64,000 bases of DNA from Chionoecetes opilio (GCA_016584305.1 JACEEZ010022703.1:94501-158500), one strand, 5' to 3'; shown: positions 45,755 to 55,947, counted from the stretch's first letter. Numbers and translations: made by a program. The notes: generated by a model not told the origin, from the letters alone.

Positions 45755-46000
45755 GTGCAATCAGAAAGTTCCGAGGCTACACCTATAAAAAGCAGACAAC
45801 GTATTTTATGTGAATTTGGCCGCCGTTAGAAGACGTCGCCCTGTGCAGCGATACACCGTTTCTAACACTGCTGCCAGGCTTGAAATGCTCGCTGGCAGTC
45901 CTGTTGTTTAAGCATGTGAAGCGCCATCTGTGATTCACATTGGATCTCCTCCACTGTGTCAAGGGGAACTTCATCTTAAGTCCCACATTGGCGACTTTCA
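45755..46000 (-). pseudogene. Mariner-type transposase C-terminal remnant
   Basis: Minus strand reads TVEEIQCESQMALHMLKQQD, DCQRAFQAWQQC and KRCIAAQGDVF with interruptions, matching the usual mariner C-terminus, followed by the element end around GAACTTTCTGATTGCACCTG (complement at 45754-45773). Confidence 0.75.
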
Positions 46001-46105
46001 AAGGAGACTGCTGCAACACGTCCAAAATGGAGTCTCGGCAGTGTCTCAACATGTGGCAGCGGAGTCTCCTTTAAAGTCGCCAATGTGGCAAGGGGGCTTT
46101 AGGGA
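45985..46105. repeat. Short inverted repeat next to the mariner remnant
   Basis: CCACATTGGCGACTTTCAAA near 45985 pairs with TTTAAAGTCGCCAATGTGG near 46070-46090, with the GGAGAC extensions. Confidence 0.7.
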
Positions 46106-46394
46106 AGAGGAAGTTCAGGTTGAAAGGTTGCCAATTTGACACAGTGGAAGTGACAGTGTAAAGCAGCAGATGGTGCCATAACACGCTGGAAGAATGGGAC
46201 ATCCAGGGAGCATTCTAATCATGGTGGAAATTATGTATCGCTACTCAAGGTGATGACTTCAAAAGGGACGGCAGCTGAATTTACATAAGTCATCTGCTTT
46301 AACCAGGTGTCGTCTCAGAATTGTTTGATGGCACGTTGTATATCTGTGGAAAATAATGAAACTCCAAACAGTGTCTATAATCCCTTCAAGCTAA

Positions 46395-46905
46395 GAATCT
46401 TAATTATCACCGTCTGTAATTCGTGCTGGGTCTCCTGGATGGTGTAAAAACTGTGACCTGTCAGCTGAACTTCCTCTTGGGCAAAAGGAAGAAGTAGCAG
46501 GGAGTGTGGCCTCCGAGAGATCCCGGCCTGGGTCTCGAGTTGATGGCGTCACAAGAGTAGGCGTGTTTTCATGTATTCAGTGTATTGAAATTATATTACC
46601 AAGCTGCCAGATGATATTTAGGAAAACATACTGAAAACCTACCCTCGTGTTGGACATGAACATGATGGTAGGCTCAGTTTTCCTAAATATCATCTGGTAG
46701 CTTGGTAATATCGGGTAAAAGTACAAATTTCAATACACTGAATACCTGCCTACTCTTGTGACGCCATCAATTAGAGACCTTGGCCGGGGATCTCTCGCAG
46801 GGACCCACCAGTCTTGGCTACCTGAAATTTCTTCCTCGTCCCAAAGATTAGACTCAAGCTGAAGGGTCGACAGTTTTACACAGCGAAGGAAATCCAGCAC
46901 TAATC
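46395..46905. mobile_element. Large palindrome with ~240-bp arms
   Basis: Arms about 46395-46650 and 46668-46905, imperfect reverse complements, e.g. TTTAGGAAAACATACTGAAA/TCAGTTTTCCTAAA and GATGGCGTCACAAGAGTAGG/CTACTCTTGTGACGCCATC. Short loop. No coding sequence. Confidence 0.85.
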
Positions 46906-47059
46906 ACAGACAGTGTATGAAAAGCCTAAACAGCGGGATTCCTTGGGAGCCTTCCAAGTGTAGCCGATGCCCTGGTAGCGCTGTAGTGTTGCCCAAGGTG
47001 ACTGTACTTCTATGGGGATGGCGGCTGTACTTAAAAGTCAGGCTCGCTATCTGCCTCAT

Positions 47060-47431
47060 CTATACTCTATTCAGTTTGGCAAGGACACTCACGACAGCTT
47101 AGTCCCGGCAACTCCACTTCCCCAGCGCGGCGATCCACTGTTAGACGGACAAATCTTACATTATTGTCATTTTTTACCACCTACTTATTTTTGCATCGGC
47201 ACGTGTCATACCATCAGAATTGGAAAAGTGTGTATCGACTTTTCATTCACTGTAAAGAATCGGCACACTTTTTCGAATCTGATGGTAATGACACGTACCA
47301 TTGCAAAGATAGGTGGTAAAAAATGACAATGTAAAACTTGTCTGTCTAACAGTGGATCGCCGAACCAGGGAAAGTGGAGTTGGCGGGACTAAGCTGTCAT
47401 GAGTGTCCTTGCCAGACTATTCAGAGTGTAG
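47060..47431. mobile_element. Second palindrome with ~170-bp arms
   Basis: CTATACTCTATTCAGTTTGG at the left pairs with CAGACTATTCAGAGTGTAG at the right, and CATTTTTTACCACCTA with TAGGTGGTAAAAAATG. Loop near 47240-47260. Confidence 0.87.
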
Positions 47432-47647
47432 GTGGTCTTGAAACTATCTGATCGCACCTCTTATATCTGCAATAAATCATAATATCCCATTGAGCCTTTA
47501 TCTTCCAAGCTAATTCACTAATAGCTAAAATGCCAGGAAATCATGAGGCAAATAATACCTCTGCACAACCAATATGTTGCTGGCAAGTTAACTGCGAGGT
47601 ACATAAAAAATGTACTAATGACCATTATTACTTTAGTACGCGTCGCC

Positions 47648-47805
47648 TTAATCAACGACTCCGAGATTCTTGCCGACTTGCTTGAATGCTTCCACGGTGC
47701 GGTCAATGTCGTCAAACGTGTGCGAGGCAGAAATCTGTACCCTGATTCTTGCCTTGCCCTTGGGCACCACCGGGAAGCTGAAGCCGATCACAAAGATGCC
47801 TTTGC
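47648..47805 (-). CDS. GCAT: GCAT last exon
   Basis: Acceptor TTTCTTCCCCAG, stop TAA at 47650-47648. Encodes [20 protein letters not shown] through GVVD. The [14 protein letters not shown] block is near-invariant in the family. Confidence 0.95.
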
Positions 47806-50800
47806 CTGGGGAAGAAAAATAATTAAAATTATATAACAATTCACGCCAGAGTAAAAAAAGTTGTATTCCTGATTTTAATGTAAAAAAACTAACAAAAAAA
47901 ACAATCTTTGAAAGTATCCCTCTTATGTTCAACACGTACAGACGACTCTATATTTGGGTAGACATTGGTTGGTCCACAGAATACAACATTGTAGGCTCAT
48001 GCTATAGATATGTTATATGATATGCTATAGGCTATACATAGGATACGTGAATAAGCTGGGAGGGGAAGCCTTGGCCACCAGCTTCTGTCTGGCTTCCCTG
48101 AAGAGTCTTATCAAGCTTGAACCTGAGAACCGCCGCTTCACACTCAAAATGGTAAACTGGGCATTCCTCGTAACACTGTGAGCAGGACAAATAGAATGTT
48201 GGCCAGATGAAGAGGCATGAACAGACAAACCTTCGATGTCCCCCTCAATGTCCCCCTTGAACCTGTGTCCTCACAGATCTTTAAGTTTTTGAACATTTTC
48301 CCAATCACACGTGCTGCTAGACTTAATCACGGGATCAGGACTGCTACTATAACACAATGGGTATGATGGTATGAGACGTAATATTCAGACACACTGTACA
48401 TACACCTACTACACTGGTAGTCGTCTTATAAGGGACTTCTGTACTAGAGGATGATCCCTATTGAATTGCAAGACCAGAGTATTGAAGTATACGAGAAATT
48501 AAGGGAATGCAATGTCAGGAATAAATCTAGACTTATGACGGGCGTTAGGGATATAAAATGCTTTCTCCCCCTACGGTCTTTCAATCTTGCAGTGTACTGT
48601 GATAGTCTTGCATTGCTGTACATACCTTTGTCTATTCACTCTAGCACATTTTGAATCTCTACATTTTGTTATTCTGTTGGAGATTGTAGCTCTTTAGACA
48701 CCAATGTCACCCACCTAACATCTGGTCGGCAAAGGTGGAGGCCAGGCGGGCGTCCCCCAGCATGACGGGGCAGATGGGATGGTTCTCCCCGGCAATGGTG
48801 AACCCGGCGGCCGTCATCTGGGAGCGGAACCTGTCCGTGTTGGCTTGAACCTTCTCAACGAACCCGGCACCCCCAAGAAGCAAATCAAACACCTGAAAAT
48901 GTTCTGAAATATTAATAAAACACCTTCACAGCTTATGAGTTCTATTTGCAAACCTTTAAAAAAAACACTTCTGAAGTCTATCTGAAAAAAAGTGATTCAT
49001 CTAAGTCATTGTGGGAGAATGCTGTATCGGGTATAAGTACTAATAGTAGTAATAGCATAACTTGTACATTTACATTCCTGCTGGCAGATGTGGAGGAATC
49101 AACTCGGTATATTATTGCAAGACTCTGATAGGTAAGGTAAAGATGGGAGCATACGCTAAGCTGCGCGTGGCATGCGGTGCTCATCTCCGTGGCATTAGCC
49201 CTTAGAGCCTGTGGTGGGTGAGGACCCGTTACCCCGGGACACAGGGCTAGTGTGACTCCCGGGTTACCACAGTTACCTTCCCCAGGTTACCCCAGGTACC
49301 CATTTATCAACCCCGAAAGGAAGGAAGAACAGCTGGGTAGGCTGGTCATCGACTTGCCCTGGCCCGGGATCGAACCAGGGCCCGCAGATTCGTAGCCAGG
49401 CACGCTACCTACTGCACCACGGAGGCGACAAGACTGATGCAAGGTATAAATTCTGCCTTAGAAGATCTGAAAATATGTTAAATCATGAATGAAGCTACTT
49501 ATCAATGTACGTATTGAGAATAATGAATTACAATCAATATCAGACCCGTGAACACTATTACACTTACCTTACTGGCGCAGGCAACAACAGGCGGCGGCAG
49601 AGAGTTGGAGAACAGGTAAGGTCTTGCTCGCTGGCGGAGGAGGCCGACTAACTCCTTGGGCCCGGTGGTGTAGCCCCCCGCCGCCCCGCCCAGCGCCTTG
49701 CCCAGTGTGCTGTTGATGATGTCTACTTGGCCCGGCTGCAGACCAAAGTGTTCATCTGTTCCCCTGGAGAAAAACAAATCATTAACCCCTTGAGGCCCAG
49801 AACGTAATTTCCATTGTAATTTGGCTACCATTAGACAATTTGTAGTGAATTAAGCAATATATAATAGCTATGACCTGTTTAGTATCCTTGTCGACTAACT
49901 AATTTGGTATATTCAGTTACTTTTCGTAGTTTTATGGCTAATAACAGACAATTTTTTATGCCAAAGGAAAGATCTGGGCATGAAGGGTTTCTAATAGGAT
50001 GGGGAAAGCGAAGGGGAGTGTCGACAGGGAGGCAGAGATCAAGGCTTTTCTCTTAAGAGGAAGTACCCAAAATTAAAACAGTATTTGATGAGCAGAGGTA
50101 GAGGTTGACACGGGAATTAAACAATATGTAAAGGATAAAAACGGAGATATCAAAGTGGTGGAGAGGGAGGCGAGAGAAAGATGGAGAGAATATTTTGAGA
50201 CGCTGCTGAATGTAGAAAATAACAACGAGCTGGAGGAAGTTTAAATGGTGGAAGGTTCAGTGGAAAATATAATAGAAAAATAGGTAGTAAGAACACTGCA
50301 AGGGATGAAAGATTTAAAGGCACCAGGTCCATCGGGTGTCAGCAGTGATATATCTGACCGGTTACAGGGAGTTTCGTACACAAGTTGTTTCGTACACCGA
50401 TTTGGAGTTTTTAGTACATACCTGGTGTCGATTCGTAACTCTAGTAGTCAAGTTCAACTCTCAGCTGAGTGTACGAAAAGACTATGGCTACATAATAGTA
50501 CATATAGACTACGAAACAACTTTTTGGTGTACGAATCTACTGGTGTACGAACTGACTGCACCCCATCTGACGTACCTTCCAGTCTTCCCAAAGAATCCCG
50601 TAGCGTGGCAGTCGTCAATAAACACCATGGCATTGTACTTCTCAGCCAGGGCGCAGATCTGAGGCAGCGGCGCCACATTGCCGTCCATGCTGAACACGCC
50701 GTCTGTCACGATCAGCTTCATCCGGGCATCCTTAGCCTCTTGTAGCTTGACTTCCAGGTCTAAAAACAGCAAGGAAATAGTTAGTGCAGAGTCAATAGGG

Positions 50801-53800
50801 AGTTTTAAAAGGAGGCTGGACAGTGTTATGGATGGGGATGAAAGGTTGATGTAGGTAGTGTTAAGTAACAGGAACTACCACGTGTAGGTCTCCCAGCCTC
50901 TTGTAGCTTGACTTCCAGATCTATAAACACAGGGAGGAAATATAAACCATAAATATAGATGAGGCATTCCATACGTTTCCAAAGTATTTAAGCCTTAGAG
51001 AGACAACTGGAGGGTAGGAATAATGCGTATTTTCCCATAAACCCAACATAAGAATGGAAAAAAAGTATGAAAGCTTACTTTAAATACAGTTTAGGGTGAT
51101 ACAAGGCACTTCAATATTCCCTTAATGTGAACACTGAGCACACGTCAATCAAGAACAGACTGCAATACAAGGTAAGGTATGAGAGGAGCTATAATAACAA
51201 GGTATAATAAGGTTTGAGAAGTGCTACACAAGATGGGGAAAAAAAAAAAAATAGCACAAAATATATATATATTTTTTTTTACTAAATAAATAAAAATAAA
51301 AATTATAGCACAATAAAAAATAAAATTAAAACTTTCAAACTTCAAAGACTAGTTAGTTCATACAATAAATACTCTGAACAGGTCACCTTGCATGTTCTTG
51401 TGCTGGTATCTGGCTTTCTGAGCTTTGCACAGGCGAATCCCGTCAATGATTGAAGCGTGATTCAACTCGTCTGAGAAAATAGCGTCTTGTGGCGTCATCA
51501 GGATCTCGAACAGCCCGGCATTGGCATCAAAACAGGAGGCATACAGAATGGCATCCTCAAGACAGTGGAATTTTGCTATTTTTTCCTCTAGTTCCTGAAA
51601 AGAATTGGTGAACCTTGATTAGTGGACAACATAAGAACATAAGAAAATAAGGAAGCTACAAGAGGCTGGGAGACCTACACGTGGTAGTTCCTGTTACTTA
51701 ACACTACCTACATTCACCTTTCATCCCCATCCATGATCTAGCCTCCTTCTAAAGCTCCCTAATGACTCAGCACTAACCACCTGACGACTGAGTCCATTCC
51801 AGTCATTTACCACCCTATTTGTGAACCAGTTTTTCCCTATTTATTTTTTAAATCTATGCTTTTCCAGTTTAAATCCATTACTTCTTGTGCTCCCCTGCCC
51901 CACCAATAAAGTGTTCAGGAGCACAACACTACCATTGGAAAGGCTACACTTTCAGGCAAAGTAATAACAATTGTCATTATAAAGTTTGGACAATTTTTGG
52001 CAACATTAAGTAGTTTGTGTCAGACTTTCCTGCTGTGATTCTCAATGCAATGATAATTATTCATAACACACATGACAAACAAGCAGAATGAAGACATCAC
52101 GTATATAGACAATGATGAGTGTAAACAGTCCGTACAATCCAGACCAAATACTAGCAAAGAGTCACCAGGGAAGGACAGAAGCACATGTTCCCTACTGATC
52201 AATAATTATGCCATTTACCCAATAAACTACAACATTTTTTTTTTAGTGAGTGTGTATGTAGGCTACAGTATACCTATATATTTTTCATTGTGCTTTTAAA
52301 GATTTATGAAGTCAGTGGCGCAGCTAGGTGGGCAAGTGTATCAATGGGGGGCACTGTGGCAGGCGTGGCTCAGGGGCATGCTGATGCACACAGAAGGGTA
52401 TTAAGGCATTCGTCAGTCACAGGTCCCAGCAGATTACGGCAGCCTTGGCCACCGTAGCTACGCCCACTGGCTATAGCTGATCTGACGTTTTAATAAAGTA
52501 GAAAGATAACGAGGCAACAGCCATTACTTAACAGGGAGGACCAAACAGCCTCAAATCACACGTAAAGCTCTCACTCCCTCCCTCCCTGACTCCAGTAGCG
52601 CCGCCAGGACATGGTGACATGGGTGGCCAAGGGTGGACACAGATCTATTGGGGTGGCCAGGGCATAGCAGAATACGGCAGCCATGGCCAGGGGGGGGACC
52701 TGGTTATCATGGGGCTTTCTCCTCCCAGCTGCCTGCCATGCACACACGCCCTGCCTGATAGCTAGCGCGCCCTCGACTGTCGCTCATACAGGAATACTCA
52801 AGCAGGTCAACTCTGGTCGTTACTGCTTCGAAACACTAAACCATTCCCTCAGTTTCCTTCCCCTGCCCTGACCTATTGACCTTTGACCAATAATGCTTGA
52901 CCTGTAACGTTATCTAAGTCTTAAATGTTAGTGAATGTGAGTTAGTAATAGTGTTGGCGTAGTTTTGTAGTATTTTTTTAAAGGTTCTGTTGCTAGGGTT
53001 CGTTAGTGCTTCGAACTCGTTAACAACATCGCATTATCATCCGGTATCTTTTTTTTCTTCTTTTTTTGGGCTACGTAGTTTGTGGGTTGTTAAGTGACTT
53101 GATTGCTTTGTTGACAGTGGCGTAGTTAGGTATCAAACTATCTATCAAGGGGGGGGGGGGCACTAGGCAAGCACTCTGATGCCACATAGAAGGGTATATT
53201 CTAAAATCAGATCAGTGGTGGGTGTTAGAGCATTATACAGAATACGGCAGCCATGGCTAGTGTGTGGGGGGGGGGGGCACAGGACCATAGCTACGCCACT
53301 GTATGAACTACTGTCAATAAATACTTACCTATCAAACAATGCATTAAATAAATCAATACAATAATGGTTTCAAGATCGTTGTTGATGTACTCACCAGGTG
53401 GAGGGTCTGAGTGCCGCAAATAAACCGCACCGAGGACAGTCCCGCCCCATACTTGTCCAAGGCGTCCTTGCCCGCCTGCACCACCTCGGGGTGACTCTGT
53501 AACAACACACGCCCAGGGCAAGGACACTATTAGGATCAAAGGATTAGAAACACAACTCATACATTCAAATATGGAAATTGCTAGTCAGAATTACGCATGT
53601 CAGATCATTTCAAGGATGGGGATGAAAGGTGGATGTAGGTAGTATTAAGTAACAGGAACTACCACGTGTAGGTCTCGCGGCCTCTTGTAGCTTCCTTATT
53701 TTCTTATGTTCTTATGATACAAAACTATGGTAACATTCACACGATGACTGAGCCACTCACGAAAGGCCGAGGTAGTTGTTGGCGCAGAAGTTTAGCACGC

Positions 53801-53974
53801 CTTCCGTCCTGCCCTTAACGTGGATGGTGACCGCCTGCTTACTGGTGATCTCACGCTCGGCCTTCCACGTGCCCGCCTCACGGATGCCCTCAAGCTCCCC
53901 CGCCAGGATGCCCCGACACGCCGCCTGGGCATGGCTCTGACGTGTGCCCAGTAGCCTTACCAGGTACCCGCGCC
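47648..53974 (-). CDS. GCAT: Glycine C-acetyltransferase (2-amino-3-ketobutyrate CoA ligase)
   Basis: Pyridoxal-phosphate enzyme of the alpha-oxoamine synthase family. In mitochondria it converts 2-amino-3-oxobutyrate and CoA to glycine and acetyl-CoA, the second step of threonine breakdown after threonine dehydrogenase. Exons in order: 53974-53761, 53496-53395, 51594-51387, 50759-50576, 49763-49568, 48892-48715, 47805-47648; about 412 residues recognised (human about 419). Motifs: [67 protein letters not shown], and STLGKALGG with the cofactor lysine at 49697-49699; C-terminus [16 protein letters not shown] ending LGVVD. Phases agree throughout except between the first two exons (one base short). 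The exon with the start codon and transit peptide is not securely located. Confidence 0.94.
48715..48892 (-). CDS. GCAT: GCAT exon ([15 protein letters not shown] block)
   Basis: Acceptor ATTTTCAG, donor GTGGGT, phases 0 and 1. Encodes [20 protein letters not shown] to FADQML. Confidence 0.94.
49135..49431 (-). mobile_element. tRNA-derived SINE
   Basis: On the minus strand the head has an A box TGGTGCAGTAGGTAGCGT (49429-49412) and a B box GGTTCGATCCCGG (49376-49364), followed by a body with CCCGGG and GGTAACCTGG motifs. Complete enough to be a Pol III-type SINE in a GCAT intron. Confidence 0.85.
49568..49763 (-). CDS. GCAT: GCAT exon with the cofactor-binding lysine
   Basis: Acceptor TTTCTCCAG, donor GTAAGT, phases 2 and 0. 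Encodes [26 protein letters not shown] (lysine forming the Schiff base) and [20 protein letters not shown]. Confidence 0.95.
49782..49990 (-). mobile_element. TTAA MITE copy J
   Basis: TTAACCCCTTGAGGCCCAGA ... GGGCATGAAGGGTTT. It starts 19 bp upstream (in gene sense) of the acceptor of the lysine exon. Confidence 0.92.
50120..50345 (+). pseudogene. Fragment of a second LINE reverse transcriptase
   Basis: Plus strand reads [20 protein letters not shown], a stop, then [16 protein letters not shown]. The REYFETLLN and KAPGPSGV blocks are typical of the region before the RT fingers in RTE/I/jockey-like elements. Different family from the CR1-like element. Confidence 0.7.
50365..50558. mobile_element. 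CAG-ended MITE (TTCGTACACAAG family), copy 2
   Basis: CAGGGAGTTTCGTACACAAG at the left, preceded by TA; ends ACGAACTGACTG. Inverted relative to 30971-31238. Its end lies 17 bp from the GCAT exon at 50576. Confidence 0.85.
50576..50759 (-). CDS. GCAT: GCAT exon (DGVFSMDG / DDCHATGF)
   Basis: Acceptor GCTGTTTTTAG, donor GTACGT, phases 1 and 2. Encodes [20 protein letters not shown] through FFGKTG. The aspartate and histidine of [10 protein letters not shown] contact the cofactor ring in the family. Confidence 0.95.
50785..50912 (+). repeat. CR1-like LINE 3' fragment bounded by exon-derived repeats
   Basis: From AGTTAGTGCAGAGTCAATAG to GGTCTCCCAGCCTCTTGTAG. Flanked by a ~42-bp near-duplicate of the adjacent GCAT exon edge (50734-50775 and 50895-50936). 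Confidence 0.9.
51387..51594 (-). CDS. GCAT: GCAT exon ([17 protein letters not shown])
   Basis: Acceptor CTTTTCAG, donor GTGACC, phases 0 and 1. Encodes [20 protein letters not shown] to YQHKNMQ. The whole exon is open and matches family order. Confidence 0.95.
51628..52065 (-). repeat. Inverted duplicate of 37383-37830
   Basis: Antisense LINE 3' end (51628-51895) plus about 170 bp of sequence also found in PIP4P intron 4, reverse complement. It begins about 35 bp upstream (in gene sense) of a GCAT acceptor. Confidence 0.92.
52066..53390. other. GCAT intron, no gene seen
   Basis: Moderately GC-balanced. Contains a repeated motif with GGGGGGGCAC and ACGGCAGCCATGGC around 52370-52440, 52620-52700 and 53110-53290, each followed by TAGCTACGCC: remnants of one repeat family. 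Open frames are short. Confidence 0.5.
53395..53496 (-). CDS. GCAT: GCAT exon ([14 protein letters not shown])
   Basis: Acceptor TTGTTACAG, donor GTGAGT. Encodes [19 protein letters not shown] through TQTLHL, exactly 34 codons. The acceptor is followed by a second AG (ACAGAG), so a two-base shift is possible. Confidence 0.95.
53610..53718 (+). repeat. CR1-like LINE 3' fragment
   Basis: GGATGGGGATGAAAGGTGG to CTTATTTTCTTATGTTC, plus orientation, in the intron between the first two recognised GCAT exons. Confidence 0.9.
53761..53974 (-). CDS. GCAT: First recognised GCAT exon
   Basis: Acceptor TCTTCCCAG, donor GTGAGT at 53760. Encodes [20 protein letters not shown] then [20 protein letters not shown] and [11 protein letters not shown]. 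The Arg-rich start fits the end of a mitochondrial transit peptide. The exon ends CTTTC before GTGAGT, and the next exon needs the frame one base longer (family has LS-SHPEV or LA-NHPE), so one G may be missing at the junction. Confidence 0.92.
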
Positions 53975-53981
53975 CTGGGAA

Positions 53982-54152
53982 GACAATTATACACTATTTA
54001 TAGCAGGTAGAACAAGTAACGGATTCAAACTGGAAAAGCGTAGATTTTAAAAAGAAGAAACTGGTTCACAAATAGGGTGGTAAATGATTGGAATAAAGTC
54101 AGTCGTCAGGTAGTTAGTGTGGAGTCAATAGGGAGCTTTAAAAGGAGGCTGG
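53982..54152 (+). mobile_element. LINE fragment insertion with 23-bp target duplication
   Basis: Contains AACAAGTAACGGATTCAAAC to AAAAGGAGGCTGG of the LINE. Flanked by identical 23-bp copies at 53959-53981 and 54153-54175 that span the GCAT exon edge and its AG. Confidence 0.9.
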
Positions 54153-54469
54153 ACCAGGTACCCGCGCCCTGGGAACACATGGAAGGAGGCATGTAGTGCG
54201 GCCGCGGGAGAGGGTGATAAGTCGTAATACTTCATAGCGAGGCATAGGTGACTGGTTTTTGTAATTTTTTGGGGGGGAAGATGGGATTTTCGGTGTGAAT
54301 TATTGACAGTGGAGGGTTTTTTTGGGGGTACTATTCCAGATGAACACCGAACTCACTTTGGTGGACGAAACAATTTTTTTCTGGTGTGTTTTTATGTGTT
54401 TTGAATGAATCTGCTAACCGTTTCTGTCGCAATTTATTATTATTATTATTATTATTATTTTTTTTAGGT

Positions 54470-54475
54470 AGATAA

Positions 54476-54515
<40 letters not shown>

Positions 54516-54690
54516 GTTAGGTAGGTTAGGTTAGGTATAGTTAGGTAGGTTAGATTAGGTTAGGTATAATTAGTTTTTGGTATTGTGATAGAAGAAAAGG
54601 TTAGGTTTAGGTATAGGTTAGGTTAGGTATAGGTTAGGTTAGGTATGGGTTAAGGTTAGGTTAGGTATAGGTTCAAGTTATTTATTTTTG
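54470..54690. repeat. T run and interstitial TTAGG-like array
   Basis: A ~33-bp T run, then TTAGG units mixed with TATAGG and TAGG (TTAGGTAGGTTAGGTTAGG type). Arthropod telomere-like but degenerate. Confidence 0.85.
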
Positions 54691-55038
54691 TTATTTTGGG
54701 GGGATGTACAAGTGACAATTATTATTTATTTTTTGCGAGGTACGTGCGTTTTTTTTAGAGAAGGGGAGGGGGGGGGGGGATTTTCGGTGTGAATTATTGA
54801 CATGGTAGGATTTTTTTTGTTTATTTTTGGGGTGTACAAGTGACAATTAGTATTATTATTATTTTTATTTCTCGTGTGTGTGTGTAAATACTACTACAAA
54901 TGTACTGACATAACACTTCATGCCAACGTAACAAATAAGAGGAAAGAAAGAGAAAGAAATTAAAAAGACAGAATAAGAGAAGACAACTAACTAAAGACCC
55001 AGACAGCAAGACCATACATGATACATAATACATGAATA

Positions 55039-55136
55039 GTCATACATAAAGGTGGATGTAGGTAGTATTAAGTAACAGGAACTACCACGTGTAGGTCCCG
55101 CGGCCTCTTATAGCTTCCTTATTTTCTTGTGTTCTT
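55039..55136 (+). repeat. CR1-like LINE 3' fragment
   Basis: AAAGGTGGATGTAGGTAGT to CTTATTTTCTTGTGTTC. Confidence 0.9.
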
Positions 55137-55165
55137 AATAATTCATGGCGAGGTATAGGAGACAA

Positions 55166-55166
<1 letters not shown>

Positions 55167-55246
<80 letters not shown>

Positions 55247-55410
55247 TGGGTGGGTGTGTGGGGGGGTTGGTGTTGTGAGTGTGTGTGTGTGTTGTGTGTG
55301 GGTGGGTTGTGTGTGTGTGTGTGTGTGTGGTATTGTGTGGGTGTGTGTGCGTTGTGTGTGAGTGGGGTTCTGTGTGTGGGTGGTGTGGTGGTGGGTGGGT
55401 GTGTGTCTTC
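55167..55410. repeat. (GT)n microsatellite, compound
   Basis: Long perfect GT run to 55242, then GTG/GGT-interrupted GT to 55410. Another GT tract follows at 55577-55662. Confidence 0.96.
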
Positions 55411-55944
55411 ACATGGTCTTGTCGCGGCTGGCTCGCGTCGCTAGTCTTTACCCTCCAGTGCAGTTGAGCTCATTATTACCGATTATGGCAATGCTGGACC
55501 TCACACACCATCCCCTTGCTCAAGGAGACGTCACCGCCCGAATTTAAGTGAAAATCCCCGAAAGGGATCCCGTGTTTGTGTGTGTGTGTGTGTGTAGGTG
55601 TGTGTGGTGGTGTGTGTGGTGTGTTGTGTGTGTGTGTGTGTGATGTGTGTGTGTGTGTGTATACAAGAGTCAAAACAACAGTAGAAGATCCACCCTCAGG
55701 AGAGCCGGCCATTGGGAGGCACGCAATACGGGTGTCTGTGTGAAGCAGGAGGGAGGAGCTAGGGTGTCTGCCTCCTGCCCGCTGCTCCGCCAAGCCCTTA
55801 CGTCACACCGCCCTCGGGAGTCGCTCCCTACAACACGCAAACAACACACAAGTATACTGCCTCACACTATGCCCGGCCCACACTACCTTCCTTACGCACT
55901 GAGGGGACACAACACACTGCCAACCACTGAGAGGAGGGATTTGG

Positions 55945-55947
<3 letters not shown>

